From contig RJVL01000001.1 in NCBI GenBank assembly GCA_003755025.1, positions 248,001 to 312,000 of the forward strand: a stretch of DNA of 64,000 bases. Reading direction: 5' to 3'. The notes below the pieces were generated by a model, which saw only the letters and a program-made list of their open reading frames with translations, was not told where the DNA came from and made no database searches. Source of the DNA: Diaphorobacter nitroreducens (GTDB taxonomy: Bacteria > Pseudomonadota > Gammaproteobacteria > Burkholderiales > Burkholderiaceae_C). The stretch's first letter is position 1, and every line of letters starts with the position of its first letter. The translations under genes were made by a program, and so were the position numbers. Positions 43,460 through 52,557 of the stretch are shown here, piece after piece.

Positions 43460-43889
43460 ACGGCGCGACGCTTTCTTCGCCCGGCTTCTGAATGGGGCGC
43501 GGGCGGCCGTTCTCGTCGATGGCCACATAGGTCAGCGACGCCTCGGTCACCTTCACGTAGCTGCCCTGGGTGCGGATGTGCTCGGCATAGACCTCCACCT
43601 GCACGGTCATGGAGGTGTTGCCGATGCGCGTGACTTCGGCAAAGAACGACAGCAGGTCGCCCACGCGCACGGGCTGCTTGAAGATGAATTCGTTCACCGC
43701 TACCGTGGCCATGCGGCCGCGGATGTACCGCGCGGGCAGCACGGAGCCAGCCAGATCCACCTGCGCCATGACCCAGCCGCCGAAGATGTCGCCATTGCCG
43801 TTGGTGTCGGCGGGCATGGGTATCACCTTGAGTACCAGTTCCTTATCGGCGGGCAACTGGCTGTGGGAGGCGGGGCGATCCTGGGACAT
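43458..43889 (-). CDS. Acyl-CoA thioesterase (YciA/BACH-type hotdog)
   Basis: 143 residues from the ATG at 43889; an upstream in-frame ATG exists but would overlap the divergent transporter. The signature is MPADTNGNGDIFGGWVMAQVDLAGSV, where Asn/Asp and GG line the catalytic site in YciA, then VGDLLSFFAEVTRIGNTSMTVQVEVYAE. It hydrolyses a wide range of acyl-CoA esters. It is convergent with bactofilin and divergent from the ABC exporter. Confidence 0.92.
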   Translation of the reverse strand: MSQDRPASHSQLPADKELVLKVIPMPADTNGNGDIFGGWVMAQVDLAGSVLPARYIRGRMATVAVNEFIFKQPVRVGDLLSFFAEVTRIGNTSMTVQVEVYAEHIRTQGSYVKVTEASLTYVAIDENGRPRPIQKPGEESVAP

Positions 43890-43932
43890 GGGCACAATCT
43901 TTGGTTTTGCTTGACTCCACGGATTGTCCATC

Positions 43933-45744
43933 ATGCGCCGCTACGGCGAAGCCATCGCCTCCGACAGCCCACGCGTTCGTTCCGACCGGGCCACCCTGCA
44001 GCGCCTGCTGCCCTATCTGTGGCAGTACAAATGGCGCGTGGTCGCGGCCATGGCCTTCATGGTCGGCGCCAAGCTGGCCAACGTGGGGGTGCCGCTGCTG
44101 CTCAAGAGGCTCGTCGATGCCATGACGCTGCCCGCCGGCAGCACCACGGCGCTGCTGGTGGTGCCCGTGGGGCTGCTGCTGGCCTACGGGGCGCTGCGCC
44201 TGGCCAACTCGGTGTTCAACGAGTTGCGCGAGCTGGTGTTCGCCAAGGCCACGCATGGCGCGGCGCGCGCCATCGCGCTCAAGACCTTCGAGCACCTGCA
44301 TGCGCTGTCCCTGCGCTTTCACCTGGAGCGCCAGACCGGCGGCATGACGCGCGACATCGAGCGCGGCGTGCGCGGCATCGAGTCGCTGGTGTCGTTCGCG
44401 CTGTTCAACCTGGCCGCCACGCTGGTCGAGGTACTGCTGGTGCTGTTCATCCTGGCGCGCCAGTTCGACGTGTGGTTTGCCGTCATCACGCTCACCGCGC
44501 TGGTGCTGTACGTCGCCTTCACCGTGGGCGTGACGCAGTGGCGCATCCAGTTCCGGCGCCAGGCGAACCAGTTCGACTCGGCCGCGCACAGCAAGGCCAT
44601 CGATTCGCTGCTGAACTACGAGACCGTCAAGTACTTCAACAACGAGCAGTTCGAGGCGCGCCGCTACGACGAAAGCCTGGAGCAATTGCGGCAGGCCCAG
44701 CTCAAGAGCCGCAGCACCCTGGGGCTGCTCAACAGCGGGCAGCAGCTCATCATCGCCGTGGGGCTGGTGGCCATGCTGTGGCGCGCCACCGAGGGCGTGG
44801 CCGCGGGGCGCATGACGCTGGGCGACCTGGTCATGGTCAACGCCTTCATGATCCAGATCTACATCCCGCTGAACTTCCTGGGCGTGATCTACCGCGAAAT
44901 CCGGCAGAACCTGACCGACCTGGACAAGATGTTCACGCTGATGGACAGGGAGCAGGAGGTGGCCGATGCGCCCTGCGCCCAGCCGCTGACGGACCTGCAC
45001 ACGCCCACCGTGCGTTTCGAGGATGTGCACTTCGCCTACGACCCCGCACGGCCCGTATTGCAGGGAGTGAGCTTCACGATTCCCGCTGGCAAGACGGTTG
45101 CCGTGGTCGGCCCCTCGGGCGCAGGCAAGAGCACCCTGAGCCGCCTGCTGTACCGTTTCTATGACCTGCAGGGCGGGCGCATCACCATCGCGGAGCAGGA
45201 CATCCGGACGGTCACGCAGGACAGCCTGCGCCGCGCCATCGGCATCGTGCCGCAGGACACGGTGCTGTTCAACGACACCGTGGCCTACAACATCGCCTAC
45301 GGCCGCACCGGCGCCAGCCAGGCTGAGGTTGAGCAGGCAGCGCGCGCTGCGCACATCCATGCCTTCATCGCAGCCCAGCCCAAGGGCTACGACACCATGG
45401 TGGGCGAGCGCGGGCTGAAGCTCAGCGGTGGCGAGAAGCAGCGCGTGGCCATTGCGCGCACGCTGCTCAAGAACCCACCCATCCTGATCTTCGACGAGGC
45501 CACCAGCGCCCTGGACTCCGCCAACGAGCGTGCCATCCAGGCCGAGCTGGCCAGCGCCGCGCAGAACAAGACGACCCTGGTGATCGCCCACCGCCTGTCC
45601 ACCGTGGTGGACGCGCACGAAATCCTGGTCATGGAGGCCGGCCGTATCGTCGAGCGTGGCACGCACGCGCAGCTGCTGGCCCACGGCGGGCACTACGCGC
45701 GCATGTGGGCGTTGCAGAAGAATGATGGTCAAAACGGGCTGTAG
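43933..45744 (+). CDS. Atm1/HMT1-type ABC exporter (half transporter)
   Basis: 603 residues from the ATG at 43933. Six membrane helices in the first about 330 residues, with the Atm1-specific stretch NYETVKYFNNEQFEARRY in the loop that binds glutathione derivatives in known members. ATPase: Walker A VVGPSGAGKSTLSRLL, Q-loop VPQDTVLFN, signature LSGGEKQRVAIARTLL, Walker B ILIFDEATSALDS. Such exporters move glutathione-linked metal or sulfur compounds and give metal tolerance. The last codons and the stop TAG lie inside a copy of the dispersed palindrome (45737-45770). Confidence 0.92.
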   Translation: MRRYGEAIASDSPRVRSDRATLQRLLPYLWQYKWRVVAAMAFMVGAKLANVGVPLLLKRLVDAMTLPAGSTTALLVVPVGLLLAYGALRLANSVFNELRELVFAKATHGAARAIALKTFEHLHALSLRFHLERQTGGMTRDIERGVRGIESLVSFALFNLAATLVEVLLVLFILARQFDVWFAVITLTALVLYVAFTVGVTQWRIQFRRQANQFDSAAHSKAIDSLLNYETVKYFNNEQFEARRYDESLEQLRQAQLKSRSTLGLLNSGQQLIIAVGLVAMLWRATEGVAAGRMTLGDLVMVNAFMIQIYIPLNFLGVIYREIRQNLTDLDKMFTLMDREQEVADAPCAQPLTDLHTPTVRFEDVHFAYDPARPVLQGVSFTIPAGKTVAVVGPSGAGKSTLSRLLYRFYDLQGGRITIAEQDIRTVTQDSLRRAIGIVPQDTVLFNDTVAYNIAYGRTGASQAEVEQAARAAHIHAFIAAQPKGYDTMVGERGLKLSGGEKQRVAIARTLLKNPPILIFDEATSALDSANERAIQAELASAAQNKTTLVIAHRLSTVVDAHEILVMEAGRIVERGTHAQLLAHGGHYARMWALQKNDGQNGL

Positions 45745-45777
45745 CGCTTATGTGGCAAGCGCAAGCAGCTATCAAAA
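45731..45777 (+). repeat. Copy of the dispersed 34-base palindrome, overlapping a gene end
   Basis: Core 45737-45770 (GGCTGTAGCGCTT ... AAGCGCAAGCAGCT). The stop codon TAG of the ABC exporter (45742-45744) is part of the left arm, so the element defines the end of that protein. The right flank ATCAAAATGAAAGC resembles the segment inside rfbD at 2739-2755. Confidence 0.85.
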
Positions 45778-45798
45778 TGAAAGCACGGAGCGTTGAGC

Positions 45799-46113
45799 AT
45801 GGATATCGTCGCCCTGCAGCGTGAACTGCGCGCCTTCGCCGCCGCGCGTGACTGGCAGCCCTTTCACACGCCCAAGAACCTGGCCATGGCGCTGATGGTG
45901 GAGGCGGCCGAGCTGCAGGAGCTGTTCCAGTGGCTCACGCCGGAGCAGTCGCGCACCTTCACCCAGGACGCCACCGCCCACGAGCGGGTGGGCGACGAGA
46001 TGGCCGATGTGCTGCTGTACCTGCTGCAGCTGGCGGACTACGCGGGCGTGGACCTGGAAGTTGCCGTGCGGCGCAAGCTGGCCAAGAACGCCGTCAAGCA
46101 TCCCGTTCCCTGA
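45799..46113 (+). CDS. MazG-like nucleotide pyrophosphohydrolase
   Basis: 104 residues from the ATG at 45799. All-alpha NTP pyrophosphohydrolase with the metal-binding pattern: AMALMVEAAELQELFQW (ExxE) and VGDEMADVLLYLLQLAD (ExxD). The short form resembles the dCTP pyrophosphatase/RS21-C6 group, which hydrolyses non-canonical or excess dNTPs to monophosphates. It starts 55 bases after the transporter, with the repeat between them. Confidence 0.88.
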   Translation: MDIVALQRELRAFAAARDWQPFHTPKNLAMALMVEAAELQELFQWLTPEQSRTFTQDATAHERVGDEMADVLLYLLQLADYAGVDLEVAVRRKLAKNAVKHPVP

Positions 46114-46125
46114 TGCGTGAGGCGT

Positions 46126-46168
46126 AAAAAAGCGGCTAGCGCCCGTGGTTAGGGCGTTAGCCGCTTTT
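46126..46168. terminator. Bidirectional terminator, repeat-like
   Basis: Arms AAAAGCGGCTAGCGCCC (46128-46144) and GGGCGTTAGCCGCTTTT (46152-46168) pair along 17 bases with one G-T wobble around a seven-base loop. Flanking A and T tracts allow termination both ways between two convergent genes. The seven-base loop and the GGCTAGCG arm match the layout of the dispersed palindrome family. Confidence 0.88.
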
Positions 46169-46226
46169 GATTTGATAGCGCTGGCAGAGCCTGCGCTATG
46201 GGGCAAGGCGCCCCATTACTGCCCCA

Positions 46227-47258
46227 TTATTGTTTGCGCGCCGCAATCGCCTTCTCGGCTGCGCTTACCAAGTCGGCGCCGATCTGGCCCTTCCACTTCT
46301 CGAACACGGGGCGCGTGGCCTTCACGAAGGCGTCGCGCTCGGCGGGGCTCAGCTGCGTCACGGTCACGCCATTCGCAGCGATGTCCTTGAGCAGGGGCTT
46401 GTCGGCCTCGATCATGCCTTTGCGCGCGATGGCAATTTCTTCCTTGCCGGCTTCGATGGCGGCCTGCTTGACGGCTTCGCGGTCGGCGGGCGTCCAGCTG
46501 TTCCACACGTCCTTGTTCACCACGAAGATCAGCGGGTCGTTCATGTAGCCCCACATGGTCACGTGCTTCTGTGCCACGGTGTGCAGCTTGGCGGCCTGGT
46601 ACACGGCGATGGGATTCTCCTGGCCATCCACGGCGCCGCTGGCCATGGCGGGCTGTGCGTCGGCCCAGCTCATCTGCGTGGGGTTGGCGCCCAGCGCGGT
46701 GAAGGTGTCGAGGAACAGGGGCGAGCCCACCACGCGGATCTTCAGACCCTTGAGGTCGGCGGGGCTCTTGATGGCGTGCTTGGAGTTGCTGATCTCGCGG
46801 TAGCCGTTCTCACCCCAGGCCAGTGGCACCACGCCGGCCTTTTCCAGTGTCTGGAAGATGCTCTTGCCGACTTCGCCCTGTGTGACCGCATCGACAGCCG
46901 CGTAGTCGGGGAACAGGAAGGGCAGCGAGAACAGGTTCAGCGCCTTCACCTGGGGCGACCAGTTGATGGTGGACCCCACGGCCATGTCGATCACGCCCTG
47001 GCGCAGCGCGGAAAACTCACGTGTCTGGTCGCCCTGGATCAGCGACACGCCCGGGTAGAGCTTGATGTTGATGCGGCCCTGGGTTTTCTCCTTGACCTTC
47101 TGTGCCCAGATCTCGCCGCCCTTGCCCCACGGGAAGGCGGTGCCCAGTACCAGCGACATGCGATATTCGCTCTTGTAGTTCTGCGCCAGCGCGGGTGTGC
47201 CGAAGGCAAGGGCCGCAGCAGCGGCGACGGCGGAAGTGAGGAAAGTGCGAAGTTTCAT
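46227..47258 (-). CDS. dctP: TRAP transporter substrate-binding protein (DctP family)
   Basis: 343 residues, AAGGAGA upstream. Signal peptide about 1-25 (ending ALA^QN). DctP fold: GTAFPWGKGGEIWAQKV, MAVGSTINWSPQV, SPADLKGLKIRVVGSPL with the carboxylate-binding Arg, and MASGAVDGQENPIAVYQAAK. It captures a carboxylate in the periplasm and delivers it to DctQM. The exact ligand cannot be read from sequence. Third gene of a dctQ-dctM-dctP unit. Confidence 0.94.
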   Translation of the reverse strand: MKLRTFLTSAVAAAAALAFGTPALAQNYKSEYRMSLVLGTAFPWGKGGEIWAQKVKEKTQGRINIKLYPGVSLIQGDQTREFSALRQGVIDMAVGSTINWSPQVKALNLFSLPFLFPDYAAVDAVTQGEVGKSIFQTLEKAGVVPLAWGENGYREISNSKHAIKSPADLKGLKIRVVGSPLFLDTFTALGANPTQMSWADAQPAMASGAVDGQENPIAVYQAAKLHTVAQKHVTMWGYMNDPLIFVVNKDVWNSWTPADREAVKQAAIEAGKEEIAIARKGMIEADKPLLKDIAANGVTVTQLSPAERDAFVKATRPVFEKWKGQIGADLVSAAEKAIAARKQ

Positions 47259-47291
47259 GGGACAGGTCTCCTTGGAAAAAATGCGAACGAA

Positions 47292-48590
47292 TCAATAGCC
47301 CAGCTGGGCAGGCAGCCACAGGGCCAGCTGCGGGAAGGCGATCACGGCCACCATCACCAGGAACATGGCCAGCAGCATGGGGCCAACCCAGCGCACGGTG
47401 GACTCCATGCGCACGCCTGCGATGCGGCAGCTGACCATCAGGTTCACGGCCAGCGGCGGCGTGAACTGGCCCAGTGCGACCTTCAGGGTGAGGATCACGC
47501 CGAACCACACCGGGTCCCACTGGTAGTGCTGCATGATGGGCAGCAAGAGCGGCACGAAGATCAGGAAGATCGAGATGCCGTCCAGGAACATGCCCACGGT
47601 GATGAGCAGCAGGATCAAAAGCGCCAGCACGCCGTATTCGCCCAGGCCGGAGTTCACGATGGCGTTGGCCACCGGGTCGATCACGCCCAGTGTGGACAGC
47701 GAGAATGCGAAGATGCCCGCCAGCGACACCACGATCAGGATCACGGCCGACAGCTCGCCCGCTTCGCGCAGGATGGTGAACAGGTCGCGCACCCGAATGG
47801 TGCGGTGGATCACCATGCCCACGAACAGGCCGTAGAACACGGCCACCACAGCGGCCTCGGTGGGTGTGAACCACCCCGCGCGCATGCCGCCCAGGATCAG
47901 CACCGGCGCGGCCAGGCCCCAGGAGGCTTCGCGCAGGCTGCGCCAGAACGGCGGGCGGGGCATGTCGGCTTCCAGGTGGCCCATGCGGTGGCGGCGCGCC
48001 ATCCACACGGCCGGCACGATCAGCGCAATGCCCGCCAGCACGCCCGGCACCATGCCCGCCGCGAACAAGGCCGGCACCGAGGCCCCGGGCACCAACACCG
48101 AATAGATGATGAACGCCACCGAAGGCGGGATGAGGATGTCCGTGGCTGCGGCCGCCCCCACCACACTCGCTGAGAAGCTGCCGGGGTAGCCCGCGCGGCT
48201 CATGGCCGCGATCATCACCCCGCCCACGGCGGCCGCGTTGGCCGGTCCCGAGCCGGAGATGCCGCCCAGGAACATGGCCACGGCAATCGCCACCAGCGGC
48301 AGCATGCCCGGTCCGCGCCCGACGATCGCCACGGCAAAGTTCACCAGGCGCAGCGCTACGCCCGAGCGGTCGAAGATCGAGCCCACCAGCACGAACATGG
48401 GAATCGCCAGCAGCGGGTACTTGCCCAGCCCGGCGTAGAAGTTCTGCGGCACGGCGAGCAGGCCAAACCATTGCGTCTCGGCATTGGCCAGCGCAATGGC
48501 GGCGGCGCCGGCCAACCCCAGGGCGGCACCGATGGGAACGCCCACAAACATCAGCACCAGGAAGGCGACGAAGAGCAGCGTGGCGATCAT
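47292..48590 (-). CDS. dctM: TRAP transporter large permease (DctM family)
   Basis: 432 residues with about twelve membrane helices. It catalyses Na+-driven uptake of the substrate delivered by DctP. The family features are FVLVGSIFDRSGVALRLVNF near the N-terminus, LGGISGSGPANAAAVGGVMI (conserved SGS loop), and VGMFLDGISIFLIFVPLLLP in the second repeat. Its start overlaps the dctQ stop by ATGA. Confidence 0.95.
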   Translation of the reverse strand: MIATLLFVAFLVLMFVGVPIGAALGLAGAAAIALANAETQWFGLLAVPQNFYAGLGKYPLLAIPMFVLVGSIFDRSGVALRLVNFAVAIVGRGPGMLPLVAIAVAMFLGGISGSGPANAAAVGGVMIAAMSRAGYPGSFSASVVGAAAATDILIPPSVAFIIYSVLVPGASVPALFAAGMVPGVLAGIALIVPAVWMARRHRMGHLEADMPRPPFWRSLREASWGLAAPVLILGGMRAGWFTPTEAAVVAVFYGLFVGMVIHRTIRVRDLFTILREAGELSAVILIVVSLAGIFAFSLSTLGVIDPVANAIVNSGLGEYGVLALLILLLITVGMFLDGISIFLIFVPLLLPIMQHYQWDPVWFGVILTLKVALGQFTPPLAVNLMVSCRIAGVRMESTVRWVGPMLLAMFLVMVAVIAFPQLALWLPAQLGY

Positions 48591-49177
48591 GGCTGGCGCT
48601 CTCCGTCGTCGTCTGCGTCATTGCCGAGAAACTCCACGTCCGGCTGGCGCGTGCGGCGGATCAGCAGGCCAATGGCGCGCCAGGTGATGAGCAGCGAGAG
48701 GATGGGCAGCCAGACCGAGTACCACCACTGCGGCACGCCGATGCCGGGCGAGGTTTCTTCGAAGCGGTAGTCGTCCCAGACCACGCGCACGCTGAGCACG
48801 GCGATCACCGCGAACAGCACGGCCACCAGCAGTGCGCCAAGTTGCGCCAACCGGCGGCGGCGGGCTGCGGAGCCGCTGTCGCAGAAGAATTCGATGCGGA
48901 TGTGGCGGTCGCGCGCCACGGCGGCAGAGCCAGCCACCAGGGCCAGCACGATCATCAGGAAGACCGAGAGCTCCTCGGTCCAGGCAAAGGACGAATTGGT
49001 GAAATAGCGCACGAGCACGTTGGCAAACGTGATCAGCGCCAGCAGCGCCATGACGATGACGGTGAGCCAGTCCTCGATGCGCAGGGAACGGGGTTCGCTG
49101 GAGGCGGGGGCGCTAGAGACGCGCGCGCCATCCGGGGCGGCATCGTCGGCCGGCCCGGGGGTAGGTAGGGAGGACAT
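48587..49177 (-). CDS. dctQ: TRAP transporter small permease (DctQ family)
   Basis: 196 residues from the ATG at 49177; the frame is open upstream, but the hydrophilic extension would run into the regulatory region. Four membrane helices, with VRYFTNSSFAWTEELSVFLMI (the conserved W-x-E-E motif) and DRHIRIEF. The N-terminal about 40 residues are Pro/Ser/Ala-rich and cytoplasmic, longer than usual. It supports DctM. Divergent from a LysR regulator across about 230 bases. Confidence 0.9.
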   Translation of the reverse strand: MSSLPTPGPADDAAPDGARVSSAPASSEPRSLRIEDWLTVIVMALLALITFANVLVRYFTNSSFAWTEELSVFLMIVLALVAGSAAVARDRHIRIEFFCDSGSAARRRRLAQLGALLVAVLFAVIAVLSVRVVWDDYRFEETSPGIGVPQWWYSVWLPILSLLITWRAIGLLIRRTRQPDVEFLGNDADDDGERQP

Positions 49178-49404
49178 GGGGGCAGAGAACAGAAAAGTCG
49201 AACATGAAAGGCTGGCCGCTCTGCCCTCCGGTGTTGTGCACCAGGGGCCTGGTCGAAGGATTGCGCTGTGGGCGCGAGAGGGCCTATTTTGCAATCAAAC
49301 GTACGGTGCTCCGCCGCAGGGTGTTCCCCAGGAGGGCGCTGGGGCGGCCCAGTCGCGCTCAACAGGGGGAGAAGGCCTGCCTGGGCGCATCGATAATGCG
49401 GGCC

Positions 49405-50343
49405 ATGGAAACCAAATGGCTCGAAGACTTCGTCAGCCTGGCAGAAACGCGCAGCTTCAGCCGCTCGGCGCAATTGCGCCATGTGACACAGCCCGCTTTT
49501 TCGCGGCGCATCCAGGCGCTGGAGGCCTGGGCCGGCACCGATCTGGTGGACCGCAGTTCCTACCCCACGCGGCTGACGGCCGCGGGCAACACGCTGTACG
49601 ACCAGGCGCTGGAGGTGCTGCAGGCGCTGCAGAACACGCGCGCCATGCTGCGCGCGCACACCAGCGCGGGCACCGACATGATCGAGTTCGCCGTGCCGCA
49701 TACGCTGGCGTTCACTTTTTTCCCGGCCTGGGTGTCGGCGCTGCGGGCGGACTTCGGCCCGCTCAAAAGCCGGCTGATCGCCCTGAATGTGCACGACGCG
49801 GTGATGCGCCTCGTGGAGGGCGGCTGCGATCTGCTCATCTCCTACCACCATCCATCGCAGCCTCTGCAGTTGGACCCGGACCGCTACGAGATGGTGACGC
49901 TGGGGCAGGAGGTCCTGGCCCCCTACGCCAAGGCGGGCGCGGATGGTCAGCCGCTGTTTTGCCTGCCGGGCCGGCCTGGCGAGCCGCTGCCCTACCTGGG
50001 GTATGCGCCGGGGGCCTACTTGGGGCGCGTGACGGAGCTGATCCTCAAGCAGGCGGGGACGGCCATCCACTTGGACCGCGTGTACGAAACGGATATGGCC
50101 GAAGGCCTGAAGGCCATGGCGCTGGAAGGGCACGGCGTCGCCTTCCTGCCCTACAGCGCGGTGAAGAAGGAACTGCGTTCGCGCAAGCTCCTGAGCGCGG
50201 CGCCGCCCGACGCGCAGGACCTGCAGATGGTGATGGAAGTACGCGCCTACCGCGAAAAGCCCTCGCGCAAGGAGCCGGCCAAGGGCCTGGCCCAGTCCCT
50301 GTGGACGTACCTGCAGACGCGCGCCGGACAGAACCCCATCTGA
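49405..50343 (+). CDS. LysR-family transcriptional regulator
   Basis: 312 residues from ATG 49405 (or 49396). The N-terminal winged helix-turn-helix (WLEDFVSLAETRSFSRSAQLRHVTQPAFSRRIQALE) is followed by the two-lobed inducer domain (IEFAVPHTLAFTFFPAWV..., GCDLLISYHHPSQPL, MALEGHGVAFLPYSAV). It is divergent from the TRAP operon, so it probably controls uptake of that substrate and binds in the intervening 49178-49404 region. Ends about 180 bases before the amino-acid importer, which it might also influence. Confidence 0.9.
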   Translation: METKWLEDFVSLAETRSFSRSAQLRHVTQPAFSRRIQALEAWAGTDLVDRSSYPTRLTAAGNTLYDQALEVLQALQNTRAMLRAHTSAGTDMIEFAVPHTLAFTFFPAWVSALRADFGPLKSRLIALNVHDAVMRLVEGGCDLLISYHHPSQPLQLDPDRYEMVTLGQEVLAPYAKAGADGQPLFCLPGRPGEPLPYLGYAPGAYLGRVTELILKQAGTAIHLDRVYETDMAEGLKAMALEGHGVAFLPYSAVKKELRSRKLLSAAPPDAQDLQMVMEVRAYREKPSRKEPAKGLAQSLWTYLQTRAGQNPI

Positions 50344-50524
50344 CGCGGGCGCACCACACTTGGCATGCAAGTCTTGCATGCAAACCCACATCCCTGGCAT
50401 TGGATTGCGTGGTCACGCGACATTACAGTCTTTGAAACTAAATGTGGCAACGCACGGTCGCACCGAAACATGGCGCGCACCTGGTGCGGAGATTGCTAAG
50501 CCATGCACAAGGGAGATCCTCTGA

Positions 50525-51415
50525 ATGAATTGCAAGCAAGGATGGAAGGCGCTGGGCGCCGCGGTGGCGCTGTGCTGCGCCGTGGGCGCGCAAGCCCAAG
50601 GGGTGCTGGAGCGTGTGCGCGGCGGCGGACCGCTGGTGCTGGCGCACCGTGAATCGTCGGTGCCGTTTTCGTACGTGCACGAGGGCAAGCCCATGGGCTA
50701 CGCCCTGGACCTGTGCCTGCATATCGCCGAAGTGGTGCGCAAGAAGACCGGCATGAAGAACATGCCGGTGCAGTTGGTGCAGGTGACACCCGCCAATCGC
50801 ATTGAGATGGTGAAGACCGGCAAGGCCGATATGGAATGCGGCTCCACCACCAACAACGCCGAGCGCCGCAAGGATGTGGCCTTCACCATTCCGCACTTCA
50901 TCACGGGTGCGCGCCTGCTGGTGCCCGCGGCCAGCACGGTGACGCGCATGGAGGATCTGGAAGGCAAGAAGCTCGTGTCCACCAAAGGCACGACGCCCTA
51001 CAAAGCGGCCGAGCAGGCCAACCGCGAACGGCTGATGCGCATCCAGATGGTGGAGGCGCCCGACCATGAGGCCGCGGTGGTCATGGTGGAGAAGGGCCAG
51101 GCCGACGCCTTCGTGATGGACGATGTGCTGTTGTATGGCTTGGCGGCCAACCGCCCCGACCCCAAGGCGCTGAAGGTGGTGGGCCGCTTCGTCACCACCG
51201 AGCCGCTGGCGATCATGCTTCCCAAGAACGATCCCGAGTTCAAGAAGTTGGTGGACGAGGAGATGCGCCGCCTGATCGTGAGCAATGAGATCAACGCCAT
51301 CTACGACAAGTGGTTCATGCAGCCCATTGCGCCTACCCACCGTGCGCTGAACCTGCCCGTGAGCTACCTGCTGCGGGACTTCTGGAAATACCCTACCGAT
51401 CAGGTTCCCTTCTGA
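50525..51415 (+). CDS. Glutamate/aspartate-type ABC importer binding protein, paralogue 1
   Basis: 296 residues. Signal peptide about 1-26 (ending AQA^QG). Type-3 amino-acid binding protein: LAHRESSVPFSYV, GYALDLCLHIAEVV, TPANRIEMVKTGKADMECGS, TTNNAERRKDVAF. These segments match GltI. Its sequence is clearly different from the next gene, which has the same architecture, so two ligand specificities or expression conditions are likely. AGGGAGATCC precedes the start. Confidence 0.9.
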   Translation: MNCKQGWKALGAAVALCCAVGAQAQGVLERVRGGGPLVLAHRESSVPFSYVHEGKPMGYALDLCLHIAEVVRKKTGMKNMPVQLVQVTPANRIEMVKTGKADMECGSTTNNAERRKDVAFTIPHFITGARLLVPAASTVTRMEDLEGKKLVSTKGTTPYKAAEQANRERLMRIQMVEAPDHEAAVVMVEKGQADAFVMDDVLLYGLAANRPDPKALKVVGRFVTTEPLAIMLPKNDPEFKKLVDEEMRRLIVSNEINAIYDKWFMQPIAPTHRALNLPVSYLLRDFWKYPTDQVPF

Positions 51416-51537
51416 ACCCACAATACGCCCCTGTCTTGAACGTGCCGCAGGGCGTGGCTTGACCGCCATCGGTTCCCCAGAACGGTCGTTCGATTTCAAT
51501 ACACTTCGCTTTTCGCTTCACCCACAAGGAGATATTC

Positions 51538-52437
51538 ATGAAGAAGCATTTGCTGGCCGCAGCCATTACCGTCCTGGCCGCTGGTAGCGCGTTCGCACAG
51601 ACCAACGACACCCTGGCCAAGATCAAATCTACGGGTGCCGTGACGCTGGGCGTGCGCGAGTCCTCGGGCCTGGGCTACACCCTGGGCAACGGCAAGTACG
51701 TAGGCTTCCACACCGAGATGGGTGAGCGCGTCCTGGCCGACATCCAGAAGCAGCTGGGCCTGGCCAACATGGAGATCAAGTACCAGCCGGTGACTTCGCA
51801 GAACCGTATTCCGCTGGTGACCAACGGCACGGTGGACATCGAGTGCGGCTCCACCACCAACAACACCGCACGCCAGAAGGACGTGGCCTTCGCCGTGACC
51901 ACCTACGTGGAAGAAGTGCGCATCGCCGTGAACGCCAAGTCGGGCATTACCGGCATCAAGGACCTGAACGGCAAGACCATCGTCACTACCACCGGCACGA
52001 CGTCGGTGCAGACGCTGCGCAAGAACAAGCGCGCCGATGGCCTGACCTTCAAGGAAGTCATGGGCAAGGACCACGCCGACAGCTTCCTGATGCTGGAGAC
52101 GGGCCGTGCCGACGCCTTCATCATGGACGGCTCCATCCTGGCGGCCAACATCTCCAAGTCCAAGAACCCTGCCGATTTCAAGATCGTGGGTGAAGTGCTG
52201 TCGGTGGAGCCCATTGCCTGCATGCTGCGCAAGGACGACCCCGCCTTCAAGAAGGCCGTGGACGATTCCATCAAGCGCCAGATCGCAGATGGCAGCCTGG
52301 CCAAGCTGTACGACAAGTGGTTCATGCAACCCATCCCGCCGGCCAACGTGAAGATCGGCCTGCCGCTGTCCGAAGCTACGAAGAACGCATGGGCCCACCC
52401 CAACGACAAGCCCATGGAGTCGTACGAAGTCAAGTAA
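51538..52437 (+). CDS. gltI: Glutamate/aspartate ABC importer binding protein GltI
   Basis: 299 residues. Signal peptide about 1-20 (ending AFA^QT), AAGGAGAT upstream. GltI signatures: GVRESSGLGYTLGNGKYVGFHT, QNRIPLVTNGTVDIECGSTT, RKDVAF-like QKDVAFAVTTYVEE, and YDKWFMQPIPP at the C-terminus. It is followed by a terminator and then the permease genes, an arrangement that lets the binding protein be made in excess. Same-strand order gltI-gltI'-J-K-L. Confidence 0.94.
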   Translation: MKKHLLAAAITVLAAGSAFAQTNDTLAKIKSTGAVTLGVRESSGLGYTLGNGKYVGFHTEMGERVLADIQKQLGLANMEIKYQPVTSQNRIPLVTNGTVDIECGSTTNNTARQKDVAFAVTTYVEEVRIAVNAKSGITGIKDLNGKTIVTTTGTTSVQTLRKNKRADGLTFKEVMGKDHADSFLMLETGRADAFIMDGSILAANISKSKNPADFKIVGEVLSVEPIACMLRKDDPAFKKAVDDSIKRQIADGSLAKLYDKWFMQPIPPANVKIGLPLSEATKNAWAHPNDKPMESYEVK

Positions 52438-52453
52438 TCGGCTTGCATTGCAT

Positions 52454-52490
52454 CGCCCCTTCGGCCTCCGGGCCCGGAGGGGCGTTTTTT
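52454..52490 (+). terminator. Terminator or attenuator between gltI and gltJ
   Basis: A CGCCCCT / AGGGGCG outer stem encloses a GC-rich inner hairpin (CCTCCGGGCCCGGAGG) and leads into six T (52485-52490). It lies directly after the gltI stop and before gltJ. Partial read-through would give more binding protein than permease, a common layout in ABC importers. Confidence 0.8.
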
Positions 52491-52557
52491 GTTGTTGCGC
52501 CAGCGCCGCCATGCGCTGCCGCGGCAACACGGATCGAAGAATAGAAGGGGTGCTCCT

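Noticed and set aside
46230-48173. A 647-codon plus-strand open frame over the TRAP genes
   Set aside because: The minus strand holds clear dctP and dctM. This frame is low-complexity His/Gln/Gly sequence with no domain.
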